DNA of 64,000 bases. Origin: Circinella umbellata (Eukaryota > Mucoromycota > Mucoromycetes > Mucorales > Lichtheimiaceae). Where the stretch lies: NCBI GenBank assembly GCA_025093555.1, contig JAIWNF010000105.1:1-64000 (forward strand), in the 5' to 3' direction. The notes under the pieces are model-generated. The model ran no database searches, was not told the origin of the DNA, and saw nothing but the letters and a program-made list of their open reading frames with translations. Position 1 is the stretch's first letter. Every line of letters starts with the position of its first letter. A program made the position numbers and the translations under genes. Below, piece by piece: positions 26,083-37,022 of this stretch.

Positions 26083-27310
26083 CTTGTTCCCAACTGCTCT
26101 TTTTAGTGATTGGGGTTTCCGTGATTCCACAGAAAAGTATTGCAGTGCATGCTCTTCTCACTCTCTCTGGTGGTGGAAGTTGGTTCTGCATGTATTTGAC
26201 GAGCGATGGTATGTTTGTGTGTGTTTTAGTGTTAAAGTTGCCCAGCGATTTAATACTCACAATAGTTTTTTAATTCAATTTTTATAATAGATTCTTGCTT
26301 CCTAACCGTTCCCTTTCAGTGATTGGGTGCACATGTGTGTATGAGAGGGGGTTTCAGTGATTCCAGAGAAAAGTATTGCAGTGCATGCTCTTCTCACTCT
26401 CTCTGGCGGTGGAAGTTGGTTCTGCATGTATTTGACGAACGATGGTATGTTTGTGTGTGTTTTAGTGTTAAAGTTGTCCAGCGATTTAATACTCACAATA
26501 GTTTTTCAATTTAATTATTATAATAGATTCTTGCTTCCTAACCGTTCCCTTTCAGTGATTGGGTGCACTTGTGTGTATGAGAGGGGGTTTCAGTGATTCC
26601 AGAGAAAAGTATTGCAGTGCATGCTCTTCTCACTCTCTCTGGCGGTGGAAGTTGGTTCTGCATGTATTTGACGAACGATGGTATGTTTGTGTGTGTTTTA
26701 GTGTTAAAGTTGTCCAGCGATTTAATACTCACAATAGTTTTTCAATTTAATTATTATAATAGATTCTTGCTTCCTAACCGTTCCCTTTCAGTGATTGGGT
26801 GCACTTGTGTGTATGAGAGGGGGTTTCAGTGATTCCAGAGAAAAGTATTGCAGTGCATGCTCTTCTCACTCTCTCTGGCGGTGGAAGTTGGTTCTGCATG
26901 TGTTTGACGAACGATGGTATGTTTGTGTGTGTTTTAATGTTAAAGTTGTCCAGTGATTTAATACTCACAATAGTTTTTTAATTGAATTTCTATAATAGAT
27001 CCTTGCTCCTAACCGTTCCCTTTCAGTGATTGGGTGCACATGTGTGTATGAGGGGGGGGTTTCAGTGATTCCAGAGAAAAGTATTGCAGTGCATGCTCTT
27101 CTCACTCTCTCTGACGGTAGAAGTTGGTTCTGCATGTATTTGACGAACGATGGTATGTTTGTGTGTGTTTTAGTGTTAAAGTTGTCCAGTGATTTAATAT
27201 TCACAATAGTTTTTCAATTTAATTATTATAATAGATCCTTGCTCCTAACCGTTCCCTTTCAGTGATTGGGTGCACTTGTGTGTATGAGAGGGAGTTTCAG
27301 TGATTTCATG
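26083..27310. repeat. Tandem array, ~236-bp unit, five copies plus a partial sixth
   Basis: Using GTGATTGGG as the unit start, copies begin at 26106, 26319, 26555, 26791, 27026 and 27262; spacings are 213, 236, 236, 235 and 236 bp. The middle copies are nearly identical; the first has lost ~23 bp and the sixth stops after ~45 bp. Each unit contains TATTGCAGTGCATGC, CACTCTCTCTGG and TGTGTGTGTTTTAGTG. The frames that appear open in each unit shift between units (236 is not a multiple of 3), which argues against a repeat protein. Confidence 0.9.
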
Positions 27311-27779
27311 CGAGAAGGAAAATCCTGTTATGCGCTCGGTTTTTCGAGCTTCAGATAATATTCTGAGGTTTCTTGATTGTCAAAGGTTTGAAGTGGGGAT
27401 GAAATATAAAAGTAATAGATAATGGTCATGTTAAAATGTGGCACCAAGAGAGAGGTAAAGTCGTATATTTTGTATGGGTATGGAAAAAAATAGAAGGAAA
27501 AACTGAAGGGCAAATATGATAATATTGTTTATTTTTATTCTTTAATTTGGCGTCTATAGTATAGTTTAATTGATGACGTGCTAGTAATAGTAATAATATA
27601 AATTGAAAAAATACGATTAATACTTATAAAAATATTGTTTGCTTTCTTGTTATCTTTGAAATAATTTTATTCAATGAAAAATCTCAACTAATATATTGTA
27701 TAAGGAAATAGAAATTTATTGGGCGATTGAAAAAGGGGTGTAACAATATTGTTTGGTAAATAAGTGCTTATGAAATTCT

Positions 27780-30700
27780 AATACTGTCTATATCGAATGG
27801 TGGAGGGCTGTTATTGATAATAAGTACACAATCTTCAAAATATGAAAAGCAATCACATGCGGGTACAAATATAGGTAAGGTTCGCGTTGAAAATGATGCT
27901 TGTTACATTCTTGAAAAAGGATCTTGGTAGTATCTTCGTAAACCCATCGGTTCTTTGCCTCGATCGATAGGACGTTTCCTTTTATTCCAATTTTAATGTC
28001 TTTTTTTTTCAATGCCAGGAAGTTCTACTTTCACGGTGAACGCCCCTGATTTTTCCTCTACCAGATCGATTTTCGGTTCAACATATGCTACTTTAGTTTT
28101 TATATCGCAAGGATTTATAATAATATCGTGGAGTTTACTTGGAACAAGAAAACCCTTCTTGAAGTTGATATTGGCATTATATATTGCATCTTCCATGTAT
28201 GCTTGCTTATCATCTGGTGGGCATGGAAGCTTGTCAATCAATTTTTTAACTCTTTGTCATCGAACTCAAATGGTTGTCCTTGCTACTACTTGAAAGCATA
28301 TGGAGAGATGGATGCTCCAATGATAAATCGAAGATAGCATGGTTGATTGCTTCAAGCTGCTTATATACTTTGATTGATTGCCTCTGGAAAAATGACAAAA
28401 ACAAAATTAAAAATACGTATTAGAATAAAAGCATAAATTTCGCTTAAAACATACATCCGGGCCCCCATTTTCATACCTTGATCGATAAAATAATTATCAT
28501 AAGCTTCACCAAACCTTTAAAATCCCCCGCAACACGAGATAGACATACACGAGCAGCTTCGTAATGAATATCAATACCGCGAATCCGCCTGGTACCACAT
28601 ATTGTTAAATCAGTTCCATGCCAAAATGCAGTATACTCGTCAAATTCGCTGATTAAAGTTTTAAATGGTAACTTTCTTTGTAAAACATTAAGTGCAGCTA
28701 CCCTAACACGCTTGTTTTTTGTAATGGTATCGCTGATAGCTTTATGCGTTGTACGTGATGGCTTGTCTTCACCGATCATTACATCCAACCCGCAATTTAT
28801 ATCACGGAGCGCAAAGTCTACCTTGTGTTTCTGATGTTTAGATGGTAATGGGGTTGATGGTGATGATAATGATAATAGCTCATCGTAGGCTTCAAATGCA
28901 GTCGATGCACATTCAGTCCTTTAATTGGAGATACGTACGACACGTTAATCAGCGGTTATCAACAAAATAATAGCAAATAAAATTGTGCAAAATCGTTGTA
29001 CCTTTTTGTATCATACTTTTTTTCTTGCAAAAATACATCTTCGAACAAAGGACCATAAAGATTGAGTTGATACCACCCTTCATCATTTTGTCTGGATAAC
29101 TTGGCAGACTCCCATAAAAGTAATCTTTAAGTTTTATTAGTCAATTAAGTAATATAATTTTTGTTTAAAAAGAATAACAAAAAAATAGACATACATTTTA
29201 TGAAGAGCAGATCGAATATACTCCCGACCGGGAGAAACGTGAGTTTGCTTGAAAAGATGTTGCTTTATCATGCACAATTCTTGCAGACCTTTACATCCAC
29301 GAATCCTGCTGAGCCACTCGGCCTCATCTTGAGGAAGACAAAGAAAGGTAACTAACTGGTTTGCATGTTCGTGAAAACATTTGGCTGATAACAAGCTGCC
29401 CATCGAGTATAACCTTTGCCTTGTAAACTATCTACCCAATGACGACAAAAATATGTTGAGAAGACTGGTTGCGTTCGTGCAATTTCATCAAGGGATGGGT
29501 GGAAGATACTGTAAAAGGTAGACATGGGATATATGAGTCCAGTATCGAGAATGGAACACTTGTTCGGTCAAGTCAAGACTGTTTTCTTTTCCACTAAAAT
29601 AGTATCATACGTATATTGCGGAATGAATTTTTAATATCTGATGTCAAGTTCATGGATTTTTAAACAGGAAAAACAGTGCTTACAACTTTTCATAAATAAA
29701 TAAAAGTTTGTTTTCATCGGAAAGGCTTTGTAATTTTTGGATCCATTGTGCCGCTTGTTCTTGATTAACATTCTTCTCCATCTCTCCATAAAGGGGATCC
29801 TCACTTTCTTCCGCTATTTCTTCTGTTGATAATGTTTCTTTGCTAGTAAATTGTTTTCGCTTTTTTTTTATCATTATCAAATATATATATTGTTAGAGAA
29901 AGATCAACCAATACAGCTTGGAAAGTGTTGGACTCAAATACCTACCCTTTTATTAATAACTTGCTCCTGATAGCTACTTTGATCTATAAACAACAAATTT
30001 ATAGTATTAGGAAATGAGTTATACTTTAAGCTCTTTCACGCATCATCTGCACCACTATTAAATTCAAAAAGAAAGAAACAAAAACCAAGTGCTTCATTTT
30101 CTCTAACCATGTTTCCACTCCACCTTAGTTGAGATACTTCTTCCTCCCACTTTATTTTATTTCAATTTTTCCCTTTTATTAATTTGTACCTCATATAACT
30201 TCACTTCGCCCCCCTGCTGTCTAGCAGGTTTTTCAGTACCTCTCTTTGTGAGCTGACGAGAGCAATAAGCTGAAATCAGCGTGTGTTCAATTCATTTCGT
30301 CATTGATAAAACAAATAATTTCAACGTAAGCTCTTTCAGCACAGGCATCTTTTGGGTTTAGTTACCATAAGGCCGTTTAAGGAGACGTTTTACGAGTTTG
30401 GTAGTACGATCTTGTTTCTGCTGCTTCTGCTTCTTTACACGCCATATCAATCTCCATTCCATGCCAGTATTTCTCGTATTCTTTGGGGTTGACACTATCT
30501 GTAATACGATATAAAAAAAACCAGTTAGACGAGAAAATATAATAGTTAATTACTGAATAACATAAAAGCAAAACAAAACATACCAGATTGTCGATGTCAA
30601 CCGGTTTTTGAGCCTATTGCTAAATTTTTCTAGGTGTTGTATCCAACTTATAATGGGTTCACAAAGACAGATAGTTATTAATAGCAGTATATCATCAACT

Positions 30701-31110
30701 ATGTTTCGCTCGCATTTTAGTATTTCTTGGCTGAGACAATTTTGATAATAAAGAAGCCCGTCTTTTTCATTGGTACAACTTGACAACTGCGTTGATATAG
30801 CATCTTGTCAAGAGCAAAAGGCATAGAATAAAAATCATATATATCTGGCCTATGATAAGGATCTAGGTGATATAAATAGAAAGAATAATTTTTTTTAATA
30901 AACTTCTCAGTTTTCATTGATATAACGCTACTACTTGGATTCCAATTCGTCATATTCTTTACCTCGTCTTTAAATTGCGCTTCTGTTCTTGCGCGTTGAA
31001 CTATATTGCTTTTTTTTTTGAACATGAAACAATATCAATTTCGCGGACCTCACGCACCATAGTTTTTAAAATGAGTTTTAAGGCTTTTTGTGAATGGAAG
31101 CCAAGACATT
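27780..31110 (-). pseudogene. Broken paralogue of the nuclease-like/HSP20 fusion gene
   Basis: Collinear with 14828-17381, same orientation, ~13 kb apart. The exon-7 equivalent (about 28471-28930) is nearly identical, with only three differences in 105 residues from 28788 down to 28471, and the flanking intron is also nearly identical. Breaks: a stop after ~19 codons of exon 1 (31110 end) with local rearrangement; a one-base T-run expansion near 28000-28010 shifting the HSP20 frame just after PGIEKK; a ~4-nt deletion near 27880; small indels near 28240. It also carries a ~170-bp extra block (29360-29531) and a ~290-bp insertion (30039-30326). A full product is unlikely; a truncated transcript is possible. 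Confidence 0.85.
30027..30338. mobile_element. SINE-like insertion flanked by 12-bp direct repeats
   Basis: TAAGCTCTTTCA occurs at 30027-30038 and again exactly 300 bp later at 30327-30338. The intact paralogue has this sequence once (near 16916-16927), giving an empty-site comparison. The inserted ~288 bp has no ORF, ends with GATAAAACAAATAATT-like A-rich sequence, and contains GTTCAATTC, loosely like a Pol III B box. SINE identity is inference; the insertion itself is well supported. Confidence 0.6.
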
Positions 31111-31192
31111 TTGAAAATAAAGACAACAGGGGTTGAAAAAAAATGGTGTGAAAAACGGCTTCTTTTATACGTGGACGAAAAAAAAACTATTG

Positions 31193-32302
31193 CAATGAAT
31201 TTATTATGCTAAACCAGTATCCTCCATATATGAAAACCTGTTTAACTTTTGAACTTGAACTGGTAGCTAGAAAATAAGATTAAATATTCACAAGATGAAA
31301 AATATATTTGATAGATTATATAAATAGTTAGTTGAGATGACTCTTACTATATATTGAGGGTTTACCTTTTAGTGATAAAAATACAGTGATTGAGTCATTT
31401 GTTCATTCAATCAATCAAGAAGAAAAAAGAAGAAATGTACCTATATAAAATGATACAATGATGAGTAAATATGTATCAATATTATAACTTATATATTTGA
31501 TGATAAATAACAAGTACATGGCGTGAAGCCGAGAAAGAAGAAAAAAAAATATTGGGGTGATGTGAAGTTGATGTCATTCCCAACAATTTGTTTTATCTAT
31601 TGCACACGTAAAAGACTAAAACCAAAACTAAAAAAAAGATCATACTACTGAATCTAACATACATAACGGGTGATTTAATAAACTGATATTTGGATAAACT
31701 TGCTCAAATATTTAAGAGACTAATAATACAAGTATTTTTACTTTATTGTATATAATACTTATTCATTTCATTGTTAAAATTAGTAATATGATCTTTTTTT
31801 TTCTATTTTGGTTTTAGTCTTTTACGTGTGTAATTGATAAAACAAATTGTTGGGATTGACATCAACTTCACATCACCCCAATATTTTTTTTTCTTCTTTC
31901 TCAGCTTCACGTCATGTACTTGTTATTTATCATCAAATATGTATATTGTGCTATTGATACAACCCATGTCTATATATACATATATATACGCTCACATTCA
32001 CTCATTGTATTATTCTATATAATACATTATTTATTTATCTCGTTGCTTAATTGAATGAACAAATAACTGAGATTCACTTTATACACTAGACAAATCAAAC
32101 TCTCAATAGTAAAAACTGTCTTAGCCAACTAGTTATATAATCTATCAAATATATTTTTCAATTTTGTACGTAAATATTCAATCTAACTCTATCTCAAATT
32201 TAAAGCATGTTTTTTCAGCTACTGGCTTAACCTACGGATATTCCGTTAAACTACTTGAGGTTTCCATATATGGAAGGATATCGGTTTAACGGGAGATTAC
32301 TG
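31193..32302. mobile_element. Family B copy 3: ~1.1-kb palindromic (inverted-duplicated) element
   Basis: The right end is complementary to CAGTAATCTCCCGTTAAACC, next to TA at 32303; the left end near 31193 is degenerate. The two halves are inverted copies: AACAAGTACATGGCGTGAAG near 31509 is mirrored by its complement near 31900, and CAACAATTTGTTTTATC near 31583 by its complement near 31840. Arms are ~400-500 bp, centre near 31715. Confidence 0.7.
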
Positions 32303-32513
32303 TAAAAATCAGTCTTCTTTTGAACAAAAATGAATAAAAAGGATAACTCTTCTCGTTAAGAGACAAAATATATAAATAAAATTCATCCATCTAAAAAACT
32401 CAAACTGAAAAATATGTCATGATATTAACGTTTTGGACGGTTGGTTACTTTATTACCTTTCATAATTGTTATATGGAGAAAAAAGAAAAATCGAGAGAAT
32501 AGGTGTGTGACAC

Positions 32514-32519
32514 ACGCGT
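32514..32519. promoter_or_regulatory. MCB-like element (ACGCGT) upstream of rad21
   Basis: ACGCGT lies 133 bp before the ATG of the kleisin gene; a second CGCGT lies ~10 bp further on and ACGCGC at ~32600. ACGCGT is the MluI cell-cycle box bound by MBF, and budding-yeast MCD1 and fission-yeast G1/S genes use it. Function here is inference. Confidence 0.45.
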
Positions 32520-32651
32520 ATTCGCGTGGAACCTAAAAAATCAAAAATTGAAAAAAAAAACTGCGCACATATAAAAAAACCATAGTAACCAAAAAAAAAA
32601 CGCGCACCTTTTTTTTTTATCGTTTACTTTTCTTTCCTTGTTTGAATCAAT

Positions 32652-34994
32652 ATGACAGAACTATTAATTGGTGGAACAGGACCTTTAGCACGCGTTTGGC
32701 TTGCTTCTCATTGGGAACGAAAAATATCTAAATCACAATTCTTACAAACCAATCTAGAAAAAACAATCGGTAATAATAATAATATTTGATTCAGGAGCAC
32801 AGGACATGTTTTATTTATTTCATTTATGTTTTAAAAAATAGATGCCATAACAACCAACGATCATGAACCTTTAACATTACGAATGTCAGGACAATTATTA
32901 TTAGGTGTTGTTCGTATTTATTCACGTAAAACACGTTATTTACTTGAAGATTGTAATGAAGCACTCGGAAAGATCAAACTGGTAAAAAAAAAGAAAAAAA
33001 AAAAGATTTAATTCAAAAAGAACTACCCCATCCTAATAATAATAACTCAAACTTGGGAAAAAAGAATAACATCCGTATTCTACATTTACATACTTATAAA
33101 ATATTATTGTTATTACTTTTAGTCATTCAAAAAGGGCAATGTCAATATGCCTGATATTCAACACACTGTCGCTAGTATTAAAAGTATCACTTTACCAGAA
33201 AAATTGACCGAATTTGATATTCTTTTACCAAACGAATCTTTATTTGATTTGTAAGTATTATTTTTTTCTTTAACTAAACAACAATTTATTTGCCATCCAT
33301 GGCAACCATCCACAAGAACAACATACATACTATACATACATGTACGACATGGATAAAAACAGATGAAAGAGAATATATTTATATACTAAATCATCTATCT
33401 TTTTTTTTTTTGAATTACGATTTATTTTAGGGAAATAGATGCAATTGATGCTGTATTAGATAGTTCATCCCAAATTGCATCATCACAAGATATTACATTA
33501 AGTGATATTCAAGATATTTCATTCGGTTTCGATTGGGATATCAATGCCGATGGAGCTATGACTGAACAAGGACGACGACATTTGAATAACGATGATGAAG
33601 ATCAAAATGGACAAGTGGATCAATTAGATATCGGCAGTGTTGAAATGGGTCGTCGTGATAATGAAATGCCATTTGATCGTGAACCTTCTTTTACAGAAGA
33701 TATTAATGGACCTTTAAGTAAAATGAATCTTCAAGAACAACAACCTGATGATTATGTTGATTTTGATGATTTCGATTTCGGTGATGAAGGAGGTGTCTTT
33801 GCTCAAACTAATAATGATGAAGACCTTCAACAAAGAAGACGAGAAGAAGACGAACAGTTTCATCGTCTAGATGACTCTGAATTTAATGATGCTAGTTCCC
33901 TTATGCATTCCGGTAACACATTATTATTATTATTACTAATTGTCATATATGTATATATATATATAATCCGTGTCTAACATTTTGTATATATATATATATA
34001 TTAGGTTTGGTTCCTGATGATGATGATAGTCAAGTCATGATGTTCGATACAGAAAATATGGATACAGCTGAACCTACTCAACCTCGTCGTCGTCGTCGTC
34101 GTTTGGTGATGGATCGAGTTACTGAAATTCCTCATGAACAATTACGTACCAATATTTCTAATACTTCTTCTCTTATTAATCGGGTAAAGAGATATAAAAA
34201 AAAACAAAATTCAGCTGTACCTTATAAAATGAAAAATGCTGCTTTGTAATAGCTTGATCTAACGAATGTGTTTTTTTTTCATATTGCATATCAATATTGA
34301 TGGTGAATTGATTAGAATGCCAATATATTACAAAATAAGGGTAAAACAAATGCTCGATCTGATTGGAAACGACCTATTGCTATTTCCAACAATACCAAGA
34401 TTGGTCAATTATATAGTCGATTAAACACAAAAACAACTATTCAAGACAATGAAATTGATATGGGTCGTATGCAATCACCTGAATTAATTAATAATGAACA
34501 ACAAGGAGAAGGAGGATTAACATATCAACAAGCTGATGATTATATGGATTTTGATGATTACGACGTAAGTGTGAACATATAAAAGTGTATATTGAGAAAG
34601 GACAGGATTGGTTTTTTTTTTTTTGAAAAATATAAGGGATAACTCATAAAAAAAATACTTATTCATTTAGTTTGGAGATACTGCACCTGTTGTTCAAAAT
34701 GAAAACAACGAATTGACAACAGCAGCAAGAACAGACTATGAAAATGATGATAGTATAAATACACAAAATACGCAATCAACCATGAGTAAAAGTACACATG
34801 AAACTTTGGAAAAAATTCAATCTCGAATAATTGATAATAATACACAATTAACATTTGGTGAATTAGCACCTACTCATCAATCTAATAAATCTGAAGCAGC
34901 ACGACACTTTTACGATGTATTGCTCTTGACAACAAAAGATTTAATCAAGGTTCAACAACAAGAAGCATTTGGTGAAATTCGAATTACAGCTTAA
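32652..34994 (+). CDS. rad21: Cohesin kleisin subunit, Rad21/Scc1 (Rad21/Rec8 family)
   Basis: Seven exons: 32652-32769, 32842-32981, 33123-33250, 33431-33912, 34005-34183, 34316-34564, 34671-34994, all GT..AG, splicing in frame to 539 aa. Residues 1-~100 are the Rad21/Rec8 N-terminal domain ([20 protein letters not shown], then TNLEKTI and [14 protein letters not shown]), which binds SMC3. The last ~70 residues are the winged-helix that binds SMC1 ([20 protein letters not shown] and GEIRI). The middle is acidic and disordered, with [14 protein letters not shown] and a similar second stretch. S198-V-E-x-x-R203 fits the separase consensus [DS]xExxR; a six-Arg run follows at ~317. The mitotic form is favoured over Rec8 on the N-terminal match and upstream MCB-like site, but this is not certain. 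Convergent with the inhibitor gene 208 bp downstream. Confidence 0.93.
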
Positions 34995-35202
34995 TTTTTT
35001 TTTCTCTTTTTTTTTTTTTTCTTCTTTTAAATTAGGAAAAATTATATAGTAATTTGGATATTGCGTTGTGTAAAATTATCTTTTACCACTTTGCACATTA
35101 TATAAATAAATATTTTTTATTATCATTATTCATATAAGAAAAAAAAATTACTTTATTTATCCATCCTATTATATTTTTCAACTATTTGAAAGCTAATTAT
35201 GC

Positions 35203-35698
35203 TTATACGCCAAAGGCATGCACTAAATTATAAAATATGTAAAAGATATTAAGTTATTTTATCAAGTTATTTAATTCTCCCTTTCTCCCTCTCTCTCTCT
35301 TTTTTTTTTACCTTCTCGGTCTTGTTCCATAAAGTCAACATAATCTTTCTTATCCATTGCCATGATTTGGTCATTAGGAAGACTGCATACAATGGCATGA
35401 AGTCCTAACGTGATAACATTAGTTACTTCACCTCCAGCTGCTACAATATCACTTTTAGCTTGTTCAATGGTAGCATCAGTAACAGGTTCTTTTAAGGCCA
35501 TAATATAATCCGTATAACCAGCTATCATTATATTTGTTTATTTTTCAAATTGCATAAAATAGAGGTATTATTAAATGAATCTTTTTTTTTTTTCAGAATT
35601 GAATGAAAGGGTATTTATTATTATTATTATTATTTACGTTTTGCTGCAGCAGCCATAAGTGCGAATAAAGAAATAATAAATGGTGTCAACAAACGCAT
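35203..35698 (-). CDS. Secreted I9-type proteinase inhibitor (PBI2-like)
   Basis: Three exons (35638-35698, 35312-35521, 35203-35222) splice in frame to 96 aa. Residues 1-19 are a signal peptide (hydrophobic core IISLFALMAAAA). Residues ~21-92 match the inhibitor I9 fold: YTDYIMALKEPVTDATIEQA, GGEVTNVITLGLHAIVCSLP, and the DYVDFMEQDREV end. The last exon adds only VHAFGV. The usual yeast proteinase B inhibitor is cytosolic/vacuolar and has no signal peptide, so secretion or vacuolar delivery is a notable difference. If intron 2 is retained, the protein would instead end in a basic KKKRER-type tail. Intron 1 contains an ATT microsatellite. Confidence 0.88.
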
Positions 35699-36466
35699 GG
35701 TAAAGTTAATTAATATTTAGTGAATTGAAAGAAAGAAAAAGAAAAAGAGTTAGATAAAATGAAAAAAAAAAAAAGTGAAACCAAAAAGATGAAGCGTACA
35801 TTTTTTTTTTTTTTGTCACGAGATTTTTTTGTTTTAGGTATTTTATTGCATTAAAAGAAAATAGACTTTACCTTTTTTGGTTACATAAAGGTTAAAAAGA
35901 TTGTTTATTAATGAGGGTCTACCATATCAACCAAAGAAGAAAATGGATATAATTTCTATATTTTATAAAGTTGTTATTTAACACAAATCATATTACTTTC
36001 TGTGCATTGTGCAACATAGAATCAAAAGAACAAGAAAGAAGGTATTTATACAGTATTCTACTTGTTCTACAATTATAAGATAGAACAAGAACTCTGACAA
36101 TATACTATAGTACCTTCTATAGGATATCTAATTAATTAAGAATAATTCGGTTGCTTATTCATGCACCGACATATATAGCGTCCATTGAGAGATTATGATT
36201 ATAAAGGTCAAAGAATATAAATTTTCTTTGTGTTTCTTATAAAAACAATGAAATTATTGTACGTAGCATGCATTTAAAATAGTCGTAACATTTTTTGAAA
36301 CCTTTACGTAATACATATTGATTAAGAAGAAAGGAAGATATTGATTAATCCAATATTTTGGTTTTCTTCTACTGTTAATACCTTTTGGCTTATCAAAAAG
36401 CAGACAGCTTGTTCACGACTATGAGGAAATTGTTAGTGAGCATTTGACTGAGTGATATAGTAACTA
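35699..36466. other. Gene-poor interval upstream of the inhibitor gene
   Basis: Contains the presumed promoter of the I9 gene (T/A runs at 35760-35835). No ORF or RNA gene supported. Confidence 0.45.
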
Positions 36467-36960
36467 CACTATTTTTGCGTTTAACCAGGGCTCATATAAC
36501 TCGTATTTCACTAAACAAGTAGTATCTCTTAATTATTTTTAATATACGTACTTGGTATTATATCAATGAGTTCATAATCGAGTTTATTTTATGTTACATA
36601 TAGGTGTTACTCTTTTGCTTAGTAGAATCAGTAATACCTGGTTGCTCAAATGTCATCTCAGATAGCTTAATTCTTAGTTATGTGCACCAATTAAAAATAA
36701 TCAATTGCTTCTTGTCGCCAAGAGAAAGTCTGTCACTAAATAAAGTGTTGATAAAGTGTTTCTCTTTCACCCGTTTCATATGTATGCTTTTTTCTTCTTC
36801 GTCTTTCTAAGCTTCTTGGTGTACTTGTTCATTATAATCAAACATGTAATTGTGCTGTTGGTATAATTTATCTCTATACATTTATTTAACCAAGTCACTG
36901 ATTATTTGCTCTCGTTTTAATCAATGATATTGTAATATAAAATACATAACTTATAAGTAG
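36467..36960. mobile_element. Family B copy 4: degenerate fragment
   Basis: The left part (TTGCGTTTAACC, then AGTAGTATCTCTTAATTATT) and the interior (CTTGTCGCCAAGAGAAAG, GTACTTGTTCATTATAATC) match 38351-38900 at reduced identity. TA precedes the left end; the right TIR is lost. Confidence 0.6.
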
Positions 36961-37022
36961 TATATATGCATCATAAATAGGCTACTGAAAGATTTTAAAG
37001 TTTTACCGTAATATTTGAAATA

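Noticed and set aside
26083..27310. CRISPR array or repeat-protein gene
   Set aside because: Whole 236-bp units repeat without spacers, the organism is eukaryotic, and frames shift between units because 236 is not divisible by 3.
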